Of a stretch of DNA of 64,000 bases, positions 46,119 to 58,125 are shown piece by piece. A model generated the notes under the pieces. That model ran no database searches and was not told where the DNA came from. It worked only from the letters and a program-made list of their open reading frames with translations. Numbering within the stretch: position 1 is the first letter of the stretch; the number at the start of each line of letters is the position of its first letter. The position numbers and the translations under genes are program-made. The stretch spans positions 26,640,433-26,704,432 of the forward strand of contig NC_056766.1 in the NCBI RefSeq assembly GCF_018687715.1, given 5' to 3'. The DNA is from Carya illinoinensis. Its lineage: Eukaryota; Streptophyta; Magnoliopsida; Fagales; Juglandaceae.

Positions 46119-49100
46119 TGTGGCGGCCGTAGCCCCCAATTGGGATTTGGCGGTAACTAAGACACTGGGACATGCAGCACAAGACTATACACTTGTCGTT
46201 CTTGACAGATAATATGCAATCCTCCTAGATATTCTAGCAGTATGCAATAAATGTTTAGCAAAAACCAATAAAAAGGTAAAAAAAATCTAAGCAATGCTGT
46301 AGGCAATTGCAAAGTACATGGTACAAAAAACACTTGTACCCCAAACCTTGCCCCAATCATTGATATCCATAACAAGAGAGTTTCAAAATATAGTAAAAGT
46401 TTGTATTTCCCAAAACACAGTACCAAAATGTTCATTTTCATAAAATAAGTTCCAAAAGCATTTTCCCATTATGGGAAAACAGGTCCCAACTACGCATCTC
46501 TTTCTCTTCCTTTTTTATTTTTATTCTTTTATATAACGGTTCCTCCTTCACCCGCTTCTCTAAAGCCCAATCTTCATATTATTATTGAGGCGTTGGAACT
46601 CCTCAATGAATTGGAGGATCTTAGAGATCTCCTGATCTATAGGCTCTTGGTGCTCCAAAATAGTGGGCTCTGGCTTACTGATGCTCAACTTAGGCACGAT
46701 CCTCTCTAGAGGAGGTGGTGTCATTCTCTTCCTCTATTCTTGTAATAACTTGTACCATTTCGAGAACAGAATGATAGTAGAAAAATGTAACAGTGAAATC
46801 ATAGTTAACACAAGTATACAAGAGGTATATCATACAATGCATGCGTGAACATGTACTTTACTCATAACTGAGACTGAACTTAGACTCATGCTTTGACCAT
46901 TCTTTACACTTGTAATAGAGACTTATCTTTTTCGAAAAACATACTTTCATCATCTTTTATATCTTGGTTAATCACATGATCCGGAACATATCATATCATA
47001 TTGCAATATTCATATCATGTGATCCATAACATATCATGTAGACACATGGCCTTGTTCTTGTGACACTTGTGGACACATCACAGCTCCCCTATACACTGCA
47101 TGTTCTTGCTAGTTACTGTACTATCACCGGTCCGTGCACTATGATGACTACGTCTTAACATAACTTAACTTATAAACTCGACAATACTTTGTCGAGTTAC
47201 ATGCCTTGTGTACCCACTAGCGTTAAGCGCTACCTTGCTCCATCATTCTTTTAAAAGAATCCATCCAAGGCACCTCGACAGTTCTTTGTCGACCCAGGAG
47301 CTACCAATTCTTTCTTAAGCACTCTAGAGTGGATAGTTGATTCCACTAGGACATTCCCCTGCCCTAGCATTTGGGGTCCTGATAAAACTTTTTAAAACAT
47401 TACTTTATTTCCAAAAACCCTTTTTTTTTCTTGAAAAAGTTTCTCTTTAAAATCACTTTTTCCAAATGCATGTGACATGAGACTTAAGACAGGTGTGTTA
47501 GTACTTGACATATGCCATATGAGATACCATGCATGAAATAACCAAGCATAACATGTACGACTCATGGCATGATAATATAGAACACATGAGATATCAAAAT
47601 ACATATATGAAACTAGGAGATTAAGCTTTGGCCGAAACATACGTGCATAAGAATATGGAAGATCATCACTTAAACATGCTTCAAACTTCATCCAAGATAC
47701 TTAGAATTCATGGCATAGTAAAACAAGACATGAAATCATGGCATTTTAACAAGATATGAGTCACTCAAGGTATGGTAAAGTTGAATCATCACAAATCTTA
47801 AAAGATCAATATCTTTTTCCTCAAAATTGAAATATGTAAGGAATCTTATCAACATTTTTCATCATAAACCGATTCATCTTAGTCATTCCATATTTATATT
47901 CCAAGTTCATGTAAGAGCATTCAATCAAACAAATAAGAATAGCAACCAAAGTAATGGAAACAAATCAAGGATTTACACAAAAGTATACATGCATTAACAA
48001 GAAGTAAGTTGAGTAAATACTTACAAAGATCCACGTAAAGAAATGAATAGAAAGTTGTAAATCAAAGTGTAACTAGTTAGAATGAAGGTTCTAAAAATCC
48101 TAATCCATGATTCTTGAGTGTGTGTGGTTTCCATGGTTACCACTAGGGCTCAAACAAAACTAGACCATTCAGCCTCTAAGGTTTTGAGTCAGGAAATCCC
48201 TTGTTTCACTCCTAGACTTGAACCAAATTTAAAATGAGATAAGAATATATGATGGAGATAAAAAATAAGAAGGATAGAAACCTTCCATCAATCAGCTTTT
48301 TGGGTTTCCAAGAAACCCTATTCAGTTTTTGAGAAAATGTGAAGGATACGTGTGTGCCTCATCACTTTCGAACTCCCTTGAGATTTCGATCTCATCTTTG
48401 AGTTAGAATGATGAAGAATGAGGGTAAAGATCTAAGAAAAACCAAGCCTTACCTTGGTCTTTCTTGAAGATGTTGAAACCCTCTTCTTGGATGAACTTCC
48501 CTTGTTTGGTTGAAGAGAAAATGTAAGAAAGTGTAAGGGTCTTCAAGTGAATGTGTGGATTTCGTTTGGAGAGGATGAGGATACATGCAAGTTCCAAAAA
48601 ATGGCAAGAAGAAAAGCCTTTAGGCGTGTTCTCCTCCCCTCTTATATACTTGGTCTCTTCATCTCCTTCTTGTCTACCCTCATTACCGAAATAGTCCCTT
48701 AGAATTCCCTCATTGGCGTGCATTGGGAATGGGCATGCATAGGTGGCAGATTAGGGTTTCCCTCCCTTAGTTGAAAATCCTATTTTCCCTCTTTTGCCCT
48801 TCCTTCTTCTTAAGCAAGTGAACTTCCTTCAAGGGTACTTGGGTAAAATAGCTTATGCCTCTTCCTTTTCCCAACAAGTAAACTCTTGGCATGAATGACA
48901 AGTGGCATAGACGTGTGCCTTGCCTATGGTTGTCCACCATCTTTTCCTCTCCCTCCATCTTGTTGCTTCACCTTCCAAAGATGACTTTTCTTGTGCCATT
49001 TGCTCATTTTTTAAATGACAAGTGACAAGCAAGGGTTAAACTTGGACTAGTAATAGCCGAAAATTCAAGGGTAAATCAGTCCATTGTACAAATGTCCCTT

Positions 49101-49734
49101 CTTCAAATCTTTTAGAAACCCTTGGCATGTTTGACACTTGACAAAATCTGAAAATATTTTGAGTGTAAGCCAAGAAATTCGTAATCCCCTTGTGTTCCTT
49201 TAGTTTTCCTATGAAAATCTCTTTGGAACTCTATTTTTATCATCCCTAAGCTCCCTTTTCTGGAAGCATCAACATGGGAACTTAGTTTTGGGCCAATTGG
49301 GTGGTTCTTGGCATGTGGGGAAGGCAAATCCGAAAGTCCATTGGTTTTCCCTTGGTCATCTTCTCACTTAGTTCTTCTAGAAGCTCCATACATGTAATAC
49401 AAGTGTCAATCCCACTAAGATAGGTGTGCACGTCATCCCTTGGCTTTCCCTACACTTCTCTCTCCCCCTTAGTATGTCCACTATCAAGTCTAGATACATA
49501 GTGCCTTGCATGTATGACACATGGCACCATTGACAAAGGCTTGGGTCATGGATTTGGGTTTCTTGTAGGGACTAAAATTCACTAAGGATTTTAGGGCTAG
49601 CCCTCTCTCTTGTCTCAAGTTTCTCTACTAAACTTCTATGGCCTCATCTTTATCCAACACACTAAGGCTCTAAATTACTATGACTTTTTAAAATAAAGCT
49701 ATGACCCATGCTCTACTAGGTTCGGGTTATCATA
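46119..49734 (-). repeat. Chromovirus 3' LTR (left copy, 3,616 bases)
   Basis: The left end TGTGGCGGCCGTAGCCCCC aligns with 55151 on. The right end TTATCATA corresponds to TTATCACA of the other copy, so the terminal CA here has become TA. It includes the 46445-47463 stretch missing from the right copy. Non-coding; the short open frames shared between the copies (46157-46441 and 55172-55447) reflect duplication, not selection. Confidence 0.88.
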
Positions 49735-49748
49735 TCCTCCCCCTTGGA
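49735..49748 (-). promoter_or_regulatory. Chromovirus polypurine tract
   Basis: The reverse complement reads CCAAGGGGGAGGA, directly abutting the 3' LTR. This is the expected primer for plus-strand DNA synthesis. Confidence 0.8.
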
Positions 49749-50529
49749 AAATATTTCATTCTCGAAATCAGTACCACGATAGTAATTATAACAATTGCAA
49801 TTAGATCTAGGGTTACTACCTCCTCTTGCTGCTGCCATGGATTCTTTCGAAGATGAGGATGAGGGTACTTGATCCAATTTTTCCGTTACTGAATCTTGAG
49901 AAAAAGAGAACACAAGATCCATGTCGTAGTCAAAAGACATGTTCACCCACATTTAATTTAGTTTGTGTTCTATCTCTAGCTTAGTGTCCTTGATAGGTTG
50001 ACTTTCTTCACGGAAACGAATGCGATCTACAGATGTGTCTAAAGTCTCACAGGGCATAAACCTAATCAAGTGTTCTTCTGCTATGCGATTTGTTTCCTCT
50101 TCTGGTTTAAAAATTCGTAGATTCTCCATTTCTTCTACCTTTCAGCTGGGTCGAGGTTGTCGCTCCTCATGCGGCAACGCTTGTCAATTAAAAAGGTTAC
50201 CATGAAAGTCTATGTCCAAAACGTGAGTATGATGTGCTCAAATTTCTTCATTTTCCTTAACTGATCTGCCATCATCTACTTTCTTTTCTTGATGTGTTCG
50301 CTATGACGTCGTTCCCTTTGCTCTCTTAGTTTTGCCATTGAAGACACTGACATTCACGGGGTCTATCTAGGTCTTGTCATTTCCTATTTTCAAGGGTTTG
50401 GTAGTTGCATATAGGGTTACTATGCTTAGACTATTATTAACAAACAAACAAGATTCAATCCAAAAACAGTCATGCACATAATAGAAATCAAACAATTCAT
50501 ACATTCATCAAGAACACACAAATTATAGG

Positions 50530-51900
50530 ATACAAACATATGAGGGTATCTATTTCTCATAGAATCCTCTTGTTCCCAAGTTGCTTCCTAAAAGTCTGGG
50601 TTGTTCTAAAGAACTTTCACTAGTGGTATCTTCCAATTTCTCAGTTCTTGCTCTTTACGATCCACAATTTGAATAGGTTGTTTCTCGTAAGATAAATTAG
50701 GTTGCAATTGAAAATTTCCAGTATCCATTATTACTGGTTGCTTGTCTCCAAAACTCTTCTTCAAATTTGTGACATGAAACACATCATCCTTACATTGCTG
50801 TCAGCAAATCCAACCAATAAGATACTGGACCTATTCATTCCACAATCTTAAAGGGTCTTATGTATCGAGGGCTCAATTTCCCTTTCTTACCTAAACGTAC
50901 AATACTCTTCATTGGTGATACCTTAACATACACCAAATCTCCAATAGAAAATTCCAAACTTCTTCACCAATTGTTGACATAACTCTTTTGTCGATTTTGT
51001 GTTGCTTTCATTCTCTCTTGGATTAGAGCTACTTGCTTTAGAACTTTGTGCAAATACTTTGGTCCGAGCACTTTCTATTCTCCCACATCGGTCCAATACA
51101 AATGAGATCTATACTTTCTTCCATACAAGGCTTCATATGGGGCCATCTGTATCGTGGCTTGGAAGCTATTGTTATAAGCAAACTCTACTAACAGCAAGTG
51201 ACTTTCCTAATCACCACTAAACTCCATAACACACGCTCGCAACATATTTTTCAATGTCTAAATCGTATGCTCAGTTTGACTGTCTGTTTGAGGGTGATAT
51301 ACGCTACTGAATTTTAATTGAGTGCCCATTATCTTTTGCAGACTTTGCCAAAATTGTGAAGTAAAATGAGTATTTTGGTATGACACTATAATTCTTGGAA
51401 CTCCATGCAAATGAACTATTTCTCTAACATAGATTCGAGAAAGCTTATCCATAGAATAAGTATTGGCTATTGGTAGAAAATGTGCACTCTTAGTTAGCTT
51501 GTCCACTATAACCCATATCGAATTCTTACTTGATGAGGTCCTTGGCAATCCAATTACAAAATCCATTAATATATCTTCCCATTTCCATTCCGAAATAGGC
51601 AAGGGTTGTAAGTCTCCTACTAGTCTTTGGTGCTCAGCTTTTACTAGTTGACAGACAAAGCATTTTGCCACAAAATCTACTGCATCTTTCTTAAGACCTT
51701 CTCACCAGTAATGACTTTTCAAATCCCGATACATCATGGTACTACTAGGATGCATTGTATAAGGAGTACAATGTGATTCTTTCAAAATCTTCTCATTTAA
51801 TTCCTCGGCATTAGGAATCACTTTTCTCTCCTTAGAAAATAGTATCCCGTTTTCCTTGATCGAAAAATGTGGAGGTGCTTTAGATTTCAAGATTTTCTAT
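50530..51900 (-). pseudogene. Chromovirus integrase and chromodomain remnant
   Basis: 51890-51700 gives the zinc-binding region (KILKESHCTPYTMHPSSTMM), followed after a stop by AKCFVCQLVKAEHQRLVGDL. The core at 51671-51258 has WEDILMDFVIGLPRTSSSKN and GVPRIIVSYQNTHFTSQFW; where relatives have Asp after VS this copy has Tyr, so the second catalytic residue is lost. YHPQTDSQTEHTI retains the Glu region. The 50720-50540 segment reads QPNLSYEKQPIQIVDRKEQE, then KIPLVKVL and EATWEQEDSMRNRYP, a chromodomain, which is thought to guide insertion to heterochromatin. Many stops. Confidence 0.8.
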
Positions 51901-52199
51901 CTTAGCCTTTTTAGCTTGTCATCTTTATGCTGTATGCCCAGAACTTCTTCCTCAGTTACCGATACAATCTCTTGCATTAGTCCATTGTTAGAAACTCATC
52001 GAGGGTCTCCAATCAACAAATTTTTCATGGCAGCCAAAAGAGACGTCATATCAGTCTATGCTTTGATACTAAATGCATCCGCCACAACGTTAGCCTTGCC
52101 AAGATGATACTTAATCTCACATTGGTAATCACTAATAGTTTTAATCCACCTTCTCTGCCTCATATTTAGGTTTTTCTAACTATACAAATACTCGAGGCT

Positions 52200-53267
52200 T
52201 TTGTAATTTGTATACACCTCACATTGTTCACCATACAAGCAGTCCTCCAGATCTTTAAAGCAAAAACTATAGTTGCCAATTCTAGGTCATGCGTAGGGTA
52301 ATTCTACTCATGGTGCTTGAGTTTTTGTGACACATCCTAAGCCTATCTTGGATGCATCACTATAGACTACATAGGGTTTATGAGATTTTGGTAATGCTAA
52401 TATAGGTGCTGAGGTTAACCTATTCTTCAACTCCTAAAAACTCTTTTCACATTCTTCAGTCCATATATACTTAGCGTTCCTTTTAGTGAGCACTGTTAAA
52501 GGACTGGAAAGTTTGGAAAAACCTTCCACAAACCTCCTGTAATATCCTACCAATATGAGAAAACTATGTATCTCGTGAGCGTTTGTCAACCTTTGCGATT
52601 CTGTTACTGCTTCTATCTTAACAGAGTCTGCTGCTACTCCTGCACTAGAGATGACATGTCCCAAAAATCTCACTTCTTGAAGCCAAAACTCACACTTACT
52701 AAGCTTGGCATAGAGTTGATGTTCCTGCAGAGTCTCCAACACTATCCACAAATGTTTCTTATGATCTTCATCATTTCATGAGTAGATCAATATATCACCT
52801 ATGAATACTACCACGAAACTGTCTAGATATTGCTGAAAAATTCGATTCATCAAATCCGTAAACTCTGCTAGAGCATTAGTTAGACCGAAAGGCATAACTA
52901 GGAATTTGAAATGTCCATAACGAGTTTGAAAAGCTATCTTAGACACGTCTTGATCTCTGATTCTAAGCTGGTAATGCCCTGATCGTAGATCAATCGTAGA
53001 AAAAACTGTAGCTCCTAGCAATTGATCTAACAAATCATCTATTCTTGGCAACAGGTATTTATTCTTAATAGTTACTTTGTTCAACTATCTATAATCAATA
53101 CACATCCTTAGAGATCCATCTTTCTTCATAACAAACAACACTGGTGCTCTCCATAGTGATGAGCTAGGTTGTATAAAACCCTTTTCCAAGAGTTCTTCTA
53201 TTTGAACTTTCTCAATTTGAAGGGAATCCAGGCAATTCCCCGACAAAAATCGTAGGAAAATCCTCAA
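52200..53267 (-). pseudogene. Chromovirus reverse transcriptase and RNase H start
   Basis: 53267-53085 reads [20 protein letters not shown] and [15 protein letters not shown] and then stops. 53084-52776 has [35 protein letters not shown] and [13 protein letters not shown]. The catalytic box is FIGDILIYS instead of FxDD, so one Asp is Gly. 52751-52434 has LSKCEFWLQEVRFLGHVIS and GYYRRFVEGFSKLSSPLT. RNase H traces run from about 52430 to 52270 (PYVVYSDAS). Stops between the parts and the altered box make it inactive. Confidence 0.85.
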
Positions 53268-53392
53268 TCACAGGTATTCCTTCTACTCCCTTAGGTTCCC
53301 CCCGTTGTATTAGTAAACATTTCTAGATAATTGATGTCTCCACTCATCAAACTTTTCCTGATTTGCCCAATACTCATTCCAGATGGATTTAA

Positions 53393-53760
53393 TCAAATAG
53401 TCTCCCTCATATAACAGAGATTTTCCTTCACAGGAAAATCAAACACCACTTCCTGCTTGCGACAGTCTATCTTGGCATAATGTCTCGATAACCAGTCCAT
53501 TCCTAGGATTAGATTGAATTCCATCATACGGAAAATAATTAAATCTGTGGTCAGAACTACATTCGCAACTTCCAACGGGCAAGTCTTAAATATATTCTTA
53601 CACCCAATAATTTTCCCATCTGGAATAGCCACTAACACTTTCCGTGGCATCGGCTCCATCTCGAGCTCGCATTGACATACATAATTACTAGAAATAAAGG
53701 ATCTTGATGCTCCGGAATCAAACGAAGCACATACTGAATACTACTTTAATCTAATTTTAC
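53393..53760 (-). pseudogene. Chromovirus aspartic protease remnant
   Basis: The minus strand around 53720-53640 gives FDSGASRSFISSNYVCQCEL, with the catalytic Asp-Ser-Gly kept. The 53659-53393 frame continues with PRKVLVAIPDGKIIGC and NLILGMDWLSRHYAKIDC. This is the RVP_2 type found in Tekay-group elements. It would process the gag-pol polyprotein. Of the enzymes of this element it looks the least damaged. Confidence 0.8.
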
Positions 53761-54970
53761 CTAATAAGGTAACTACAATTACTCAACAATCTTCAAACAC
53801 ATTTTTAATAGAGTGAAAGCAAGGTTGGAAATGTTACCAATAATTACTCCCGCTTCTGCCATATCATCAGCTTCAAAGTCTACTTCTCCAGGCATAATGG
53901 CATAAACATTAGCTTTCACAGGGGCCTTTAATTTATTGCTTGGTGTTGTCATCCCTCAAGGCGCATTTTGTGGACAATCTCAGATCATATGACCAGTCTA
54001 GCTACATCTAAAATACACTCTGGAGGCCAAATGACATTCTCCACTATGCTGCTTCCCGCATTGTCAACATGGCGGCAGAGTAATAGGTGCCACTCTTCTA
54101 GCTACTACATATTTTCTTTTACATGGGGTTATAGGGGCCTTTTGCTTCCCTGCACTACCTTATGGCGAGAAAGGGTATCCCCTCTTTCTATCTACTTGAG
54201 CTTGCATAATCAACTTTCATTGTTTTGCTTCTGCTATCGACGCCACAATGACTACTTCTTGGAAGTTCTCTATTCGTAAACAGGACAATTGATTCTGAAT
54301 ACGAGGTTGAAACCCATCCTAAAATTTCCTAGCTTACACTTGCTCTGTGTTGATCAAGTGAGGTGGGAATCTTCCCAATTCTATAAAACAAGCCACATAC
54401 TGATCAACCATTATATTTCCTTGGCTTAAGCTTGCAAATTCCAAAGCTTTCTGCTACTTTGCCATTTCTAGGAAGAAACGATGATCGAACTCTATCTTGA
54501 ATTGATCCCGAGTAAGTGTAGTCAAATCTCTCAATTCATGGGCCAGCAATTGCTTTTTAGTATCCCACCAGATTCCAGCTTCGACCTAAAGAATATGTCC
54601 CGTATACTAGACTCTATGCCTTGCCGTACATCCACTAATATCGAAAGTCCTTTCTAAGTCCAGGAGGCACTTATTAGCTCTCATCTCTCCTTCTGTTTCC
54701 ATGAAGTTTGGGTATTTATACACCAACAATTTCTCTTAACAACATCGTTGTTCACCTCTGGGTTGTCCTTGTTCCAACTGAGTCCTCACCACTTTAGTCA
54801 TTTGGCAAATAACCTTAGTTATTGCTTGTCCTCCTTCCATAGGTGGGTTCTCGGCTTCTTGCTCTCTTCAAGGGGTAGTATTCTCATGCCAGTTTTGCAC
54901 CATAACACCTTCTTGCGCTTGAAATGCATAAAACCAATGTAGATCAGTCTTCTCCTGACAGCTTATCCCT
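53760..54970 (-). pseudogene. Chromovirus gag remnant
   Basis: The zinc-knuckle region lies at about 53970-54085: CQCGKQHSGECH, and after it a second knuckle of the CX2CX4HX4C type in which two codons have become stops (TGHMI, stop, DCP). The upstream capsid part to about 54970 is broken into many frames. A start near 54960 is only approximate. Confidence 0.6.
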
Positions 54971-55133
54971 TCATTACTTGACGTCTCAAAGGTTGCCTAA
55001 ATGTTCTTCTCCATCCTTCTGATACTCAGGCCTACCACTTAAATGATCACAGCCTATAACTGCAGATATCAATCCTAGTTATAAGTGCCATTTATCCCTA
55101 GGACAAAGTGTGGGTTTACCTAGAGACATAATT

Positions 55134-55145
55134 GCTCTTATACAA
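55134..55145 (-). promoter_or_regulatory. Chromovirus primer binding site
   Basis: The reverse complement reads TTGTATAAGAGC, 10 of 12 matching the initiator-Met type TGGTATCAGAGC, five bases from the 5' LTR end at 55151. Confidence 0.7.
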
Positions 55146-57847
55146 TCCTTTATGGTGCCCCCAGCCCCCGCTTAGGATTTGGCAGTGACTGAGTGCAACA
55201 CAAGGCTACACACCCTTTGTTCATGATAGATAATATGTAATGCTCCTAGATATTCTAGCAGTATGCAATAAACGTTCAGTGAAAAACAATAAAAAGGTAA
55301 AAAGAATCTAAGCAATGTCGTAGGCAATTGCAAAGTACATGGTATAAAAAAAACTTTTACCCCAAACCTTGTCCCAATCATTGAAATCCATAACAAGAGA
55401 GTTTCAAAATATAGTAAGAGTTTGCATTTCCCAAAACACGGGACCAAAATATTAATTCATGGCATCATTTAAAGCATCAGTTCATAAGGACATTTTAAAA
55501 CAGTTTTTTCACATCGTTTAAAGCATAAGAAGTAAGCATTAATATTTATTTTCATTTCTTTTCATGAAAATACATCCAGTACTTACTACGTATAGTATCC
55601 ATTCATATGCATACACTTAATACTTCGGGTGCATAAAAGAGGCTACCAAGGAGGGCCGTTACATACTTATAATTGAAAACTTATACTTAGCGTTTTTTCA
55701 TAAAGCATGTTTTGTGTTGTTTCGTAAAGTATCGTAAAGTAAAAGAATTTTATTTTAATTTTCATTCATTTAGAAAACTCTAGAAGAATATGAACATAAT
55801 ACTTACCTAGACTCCATGCCATACTCATTTCATACAGTCCATTCGTATGCGTGTTAGATGGCAACCTACTTGTGTACACATAACCTTAACTTCATTCTCT
55901 ATCCAATACATAAGCAACTATACTAGAAATGGAACTATGGTTCACTTGGAACACTCTCCTTTCATCCCTATGTTTTTACGTACCATTTACTATGCTAAAA
56001 CCTTCGGGGTTCATTTATCGTCATTACCTCCATCTTCTATGTCTTTCTCATCATGTTTACTCTCTCTGGGACCCACTTGGGCACCTTTTCCAAATCCAAC
56101 TCTCTACTTCAAGGTCTTATCCTTTAAAGTGAACATCTGTGATTCACCTTAGAGTTAAGACACTAAGACCTTCGTCTTACTCTCTTATTAACCACATTCT
56201 GATGCATGACTCAGACCAACTAAGTTACGCATCCCTATCCTAGACTACTTACCTATTACTACTTTCATGTATCTTAGCCCATACTCAATCCTCATTCCCA
56301 ACCATACATGCCACATGACTTTAAGCCAACTCTGAGGCTTAAACATTGTGCAACCATGCTTAAGACAGATTATCCATTATATATGGTAAATCCGTCCGAT
56401 ACATGTATCTCACCAGATGCACATGTACTTTACCCTTTTATCACCTAAGATTAACTTATAGTTCAATGAACGTCCACTCATATAAACAAGCTCCATACTC
56501 TAATACCAACTTCTACTCAAATCTGTCAGCAGGACCTTCCTACTTCTAGGCCCCTTTACAAGTCTATCCCAACACTTGACATGACAGGGCTCCATTCACA
56601 CCTACATCTCTATCACGTCACGTAACTCAAGACAAAATCCCAAGTTACGCCATAACACCCACCATGCTTCCATTGCGCTACTCTTATACTATCACATCAC
56701 TTCACACATACTCTAAGCCATAAGATAACTACAAGACGACACCTCTCACCTTGGACTACAGGCCACATCACAATTATTTTGAGACACTGTTACACAGTTC
56801 TCGACACTACACAATATGGAATACGCACCATGGGTACTCCAATCCCTACATCACGTATTACCACGATGCACACCACATGGTGCGTTGCTATACAACATGG
56901 AGCACACGCCACATGTACTCTCTTCATACTACGCCACACCACAACTATGTCACACATCTCAAACCCATACTTCACAGCACAGTCTACAACACTACATAAT
57001 TATACCCAACACTTCACTACACCGCCATGTTTCACTTCAAAAGTATGCAATGAACTCCAAAATACTAACAATATAGTCCACAACCTATCAACTAACATTT
57101 AATATAAATAACAAGGGATAAATGGTTATACCATCGACAGGATAACCCGTGCATTGTTGGCTGCCCATCACAATCAAAGGCGTCAGAAGAGTTGTACGTG
57201 GCGGTTAAATCGCGTACGGTGGCTGTTTGGGCTATTGAAGGTAACTACAGGTGTGGATCTGAGCAGGGAAAGGTTTGGTCGTGGACCTAGAGTGGTGGCC
57301 TCATGGTGCTGCCGAGGTGGCACATGGTGGAGGCACGATGATTAGTGGAGGAGTTTGGGCCGTGCTTCTCAAAGTATAGGAATTCGTGAGTTTTAAGGCT
57401 GGGAACCATGGCTAGCCATGGAGGGCTTGAGGGAGGTGTGGTGGAGTTATGGTGGTGAGGTGGTGGTGGCACGGCGGCTGGAGGGTGATGGATCTAAGCC
57501 AAATGGGTGGAGAAACCGATTAGAGAGTGAGAGGGTGTGGAAGAGGTGGACGGCTTGGCTAGCAAGGAGGAGCTCATGGAAGAGCCATGGTGGTTAGGGT
57601 AGGCCATGGGTGGTTGTGTGGTGGCCTGAGAAGCCGTGCACGATGGTGCAAGTGGAGGAACCTGTATGGGTTTCGTGTAAATGGAGAAGAGGAGCTATGG
57701 TAGAGGAAGGGACCGTGGGGGAAAGGGAGGCTATGGAGGTGGAGCTGGTGAGGCGAGGTGCCGATGGAGGTGCTTGGAGGCTCCGTTGGCTATGTACAGT
57801 GGCTCACAGGTGTGCACAGTGAGAGAATGGGTTTTGAAACCCATTTC

Positions 57848-57852
<5 letters not shown>

Positions 57853-57902
<50 letters not shown>
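57853..57902. repeat. (GA)n microsatellite in nested LTR
   Basis: 50 bases of GA. It has no counterpart at the same position in the solo LTR at 16191-20124, where only GAGGAGGAGGAGG-like sequence (about 19464) is seen. Confidence 0.9.
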
Positions 57903-57904
<2 letters not shown>

Positions 57905-58055
57905 CTACCGTGGGACTCACCACCAGTTTGGTTGAATTCACCGGCGTGAGGGGGAGCTGCCGGTGGTGGAGGTGACTAAAGGTGGCCGGCTGTGGCTAAG
58001 TTGGGAGGAGAAGAAAGGCCACAATGGAGAAGAGAAGAGAGGCTATTGATAGGCT

Positions 58056-58057
<2 letters not shown>

Positions 58058-58124
<67 letters not shown>
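58058..58124. repeat. (GA)n microsatellite in nested LTR
   Basis: 67 bases of GA, orthologous in position to the 22-base run at 19634-19655 in the related solo LTR. Confidence 0.95.

Positions 58125-58125
<1 letters not shown>

Noticed and set aside
46157..46441. Hydrophobic minus-strand frame resembling one at 55172-55447
   Set aside because: The two are the same part of the chromovirus LTRs; conservation is due to duplication and the frame has no known homologue.
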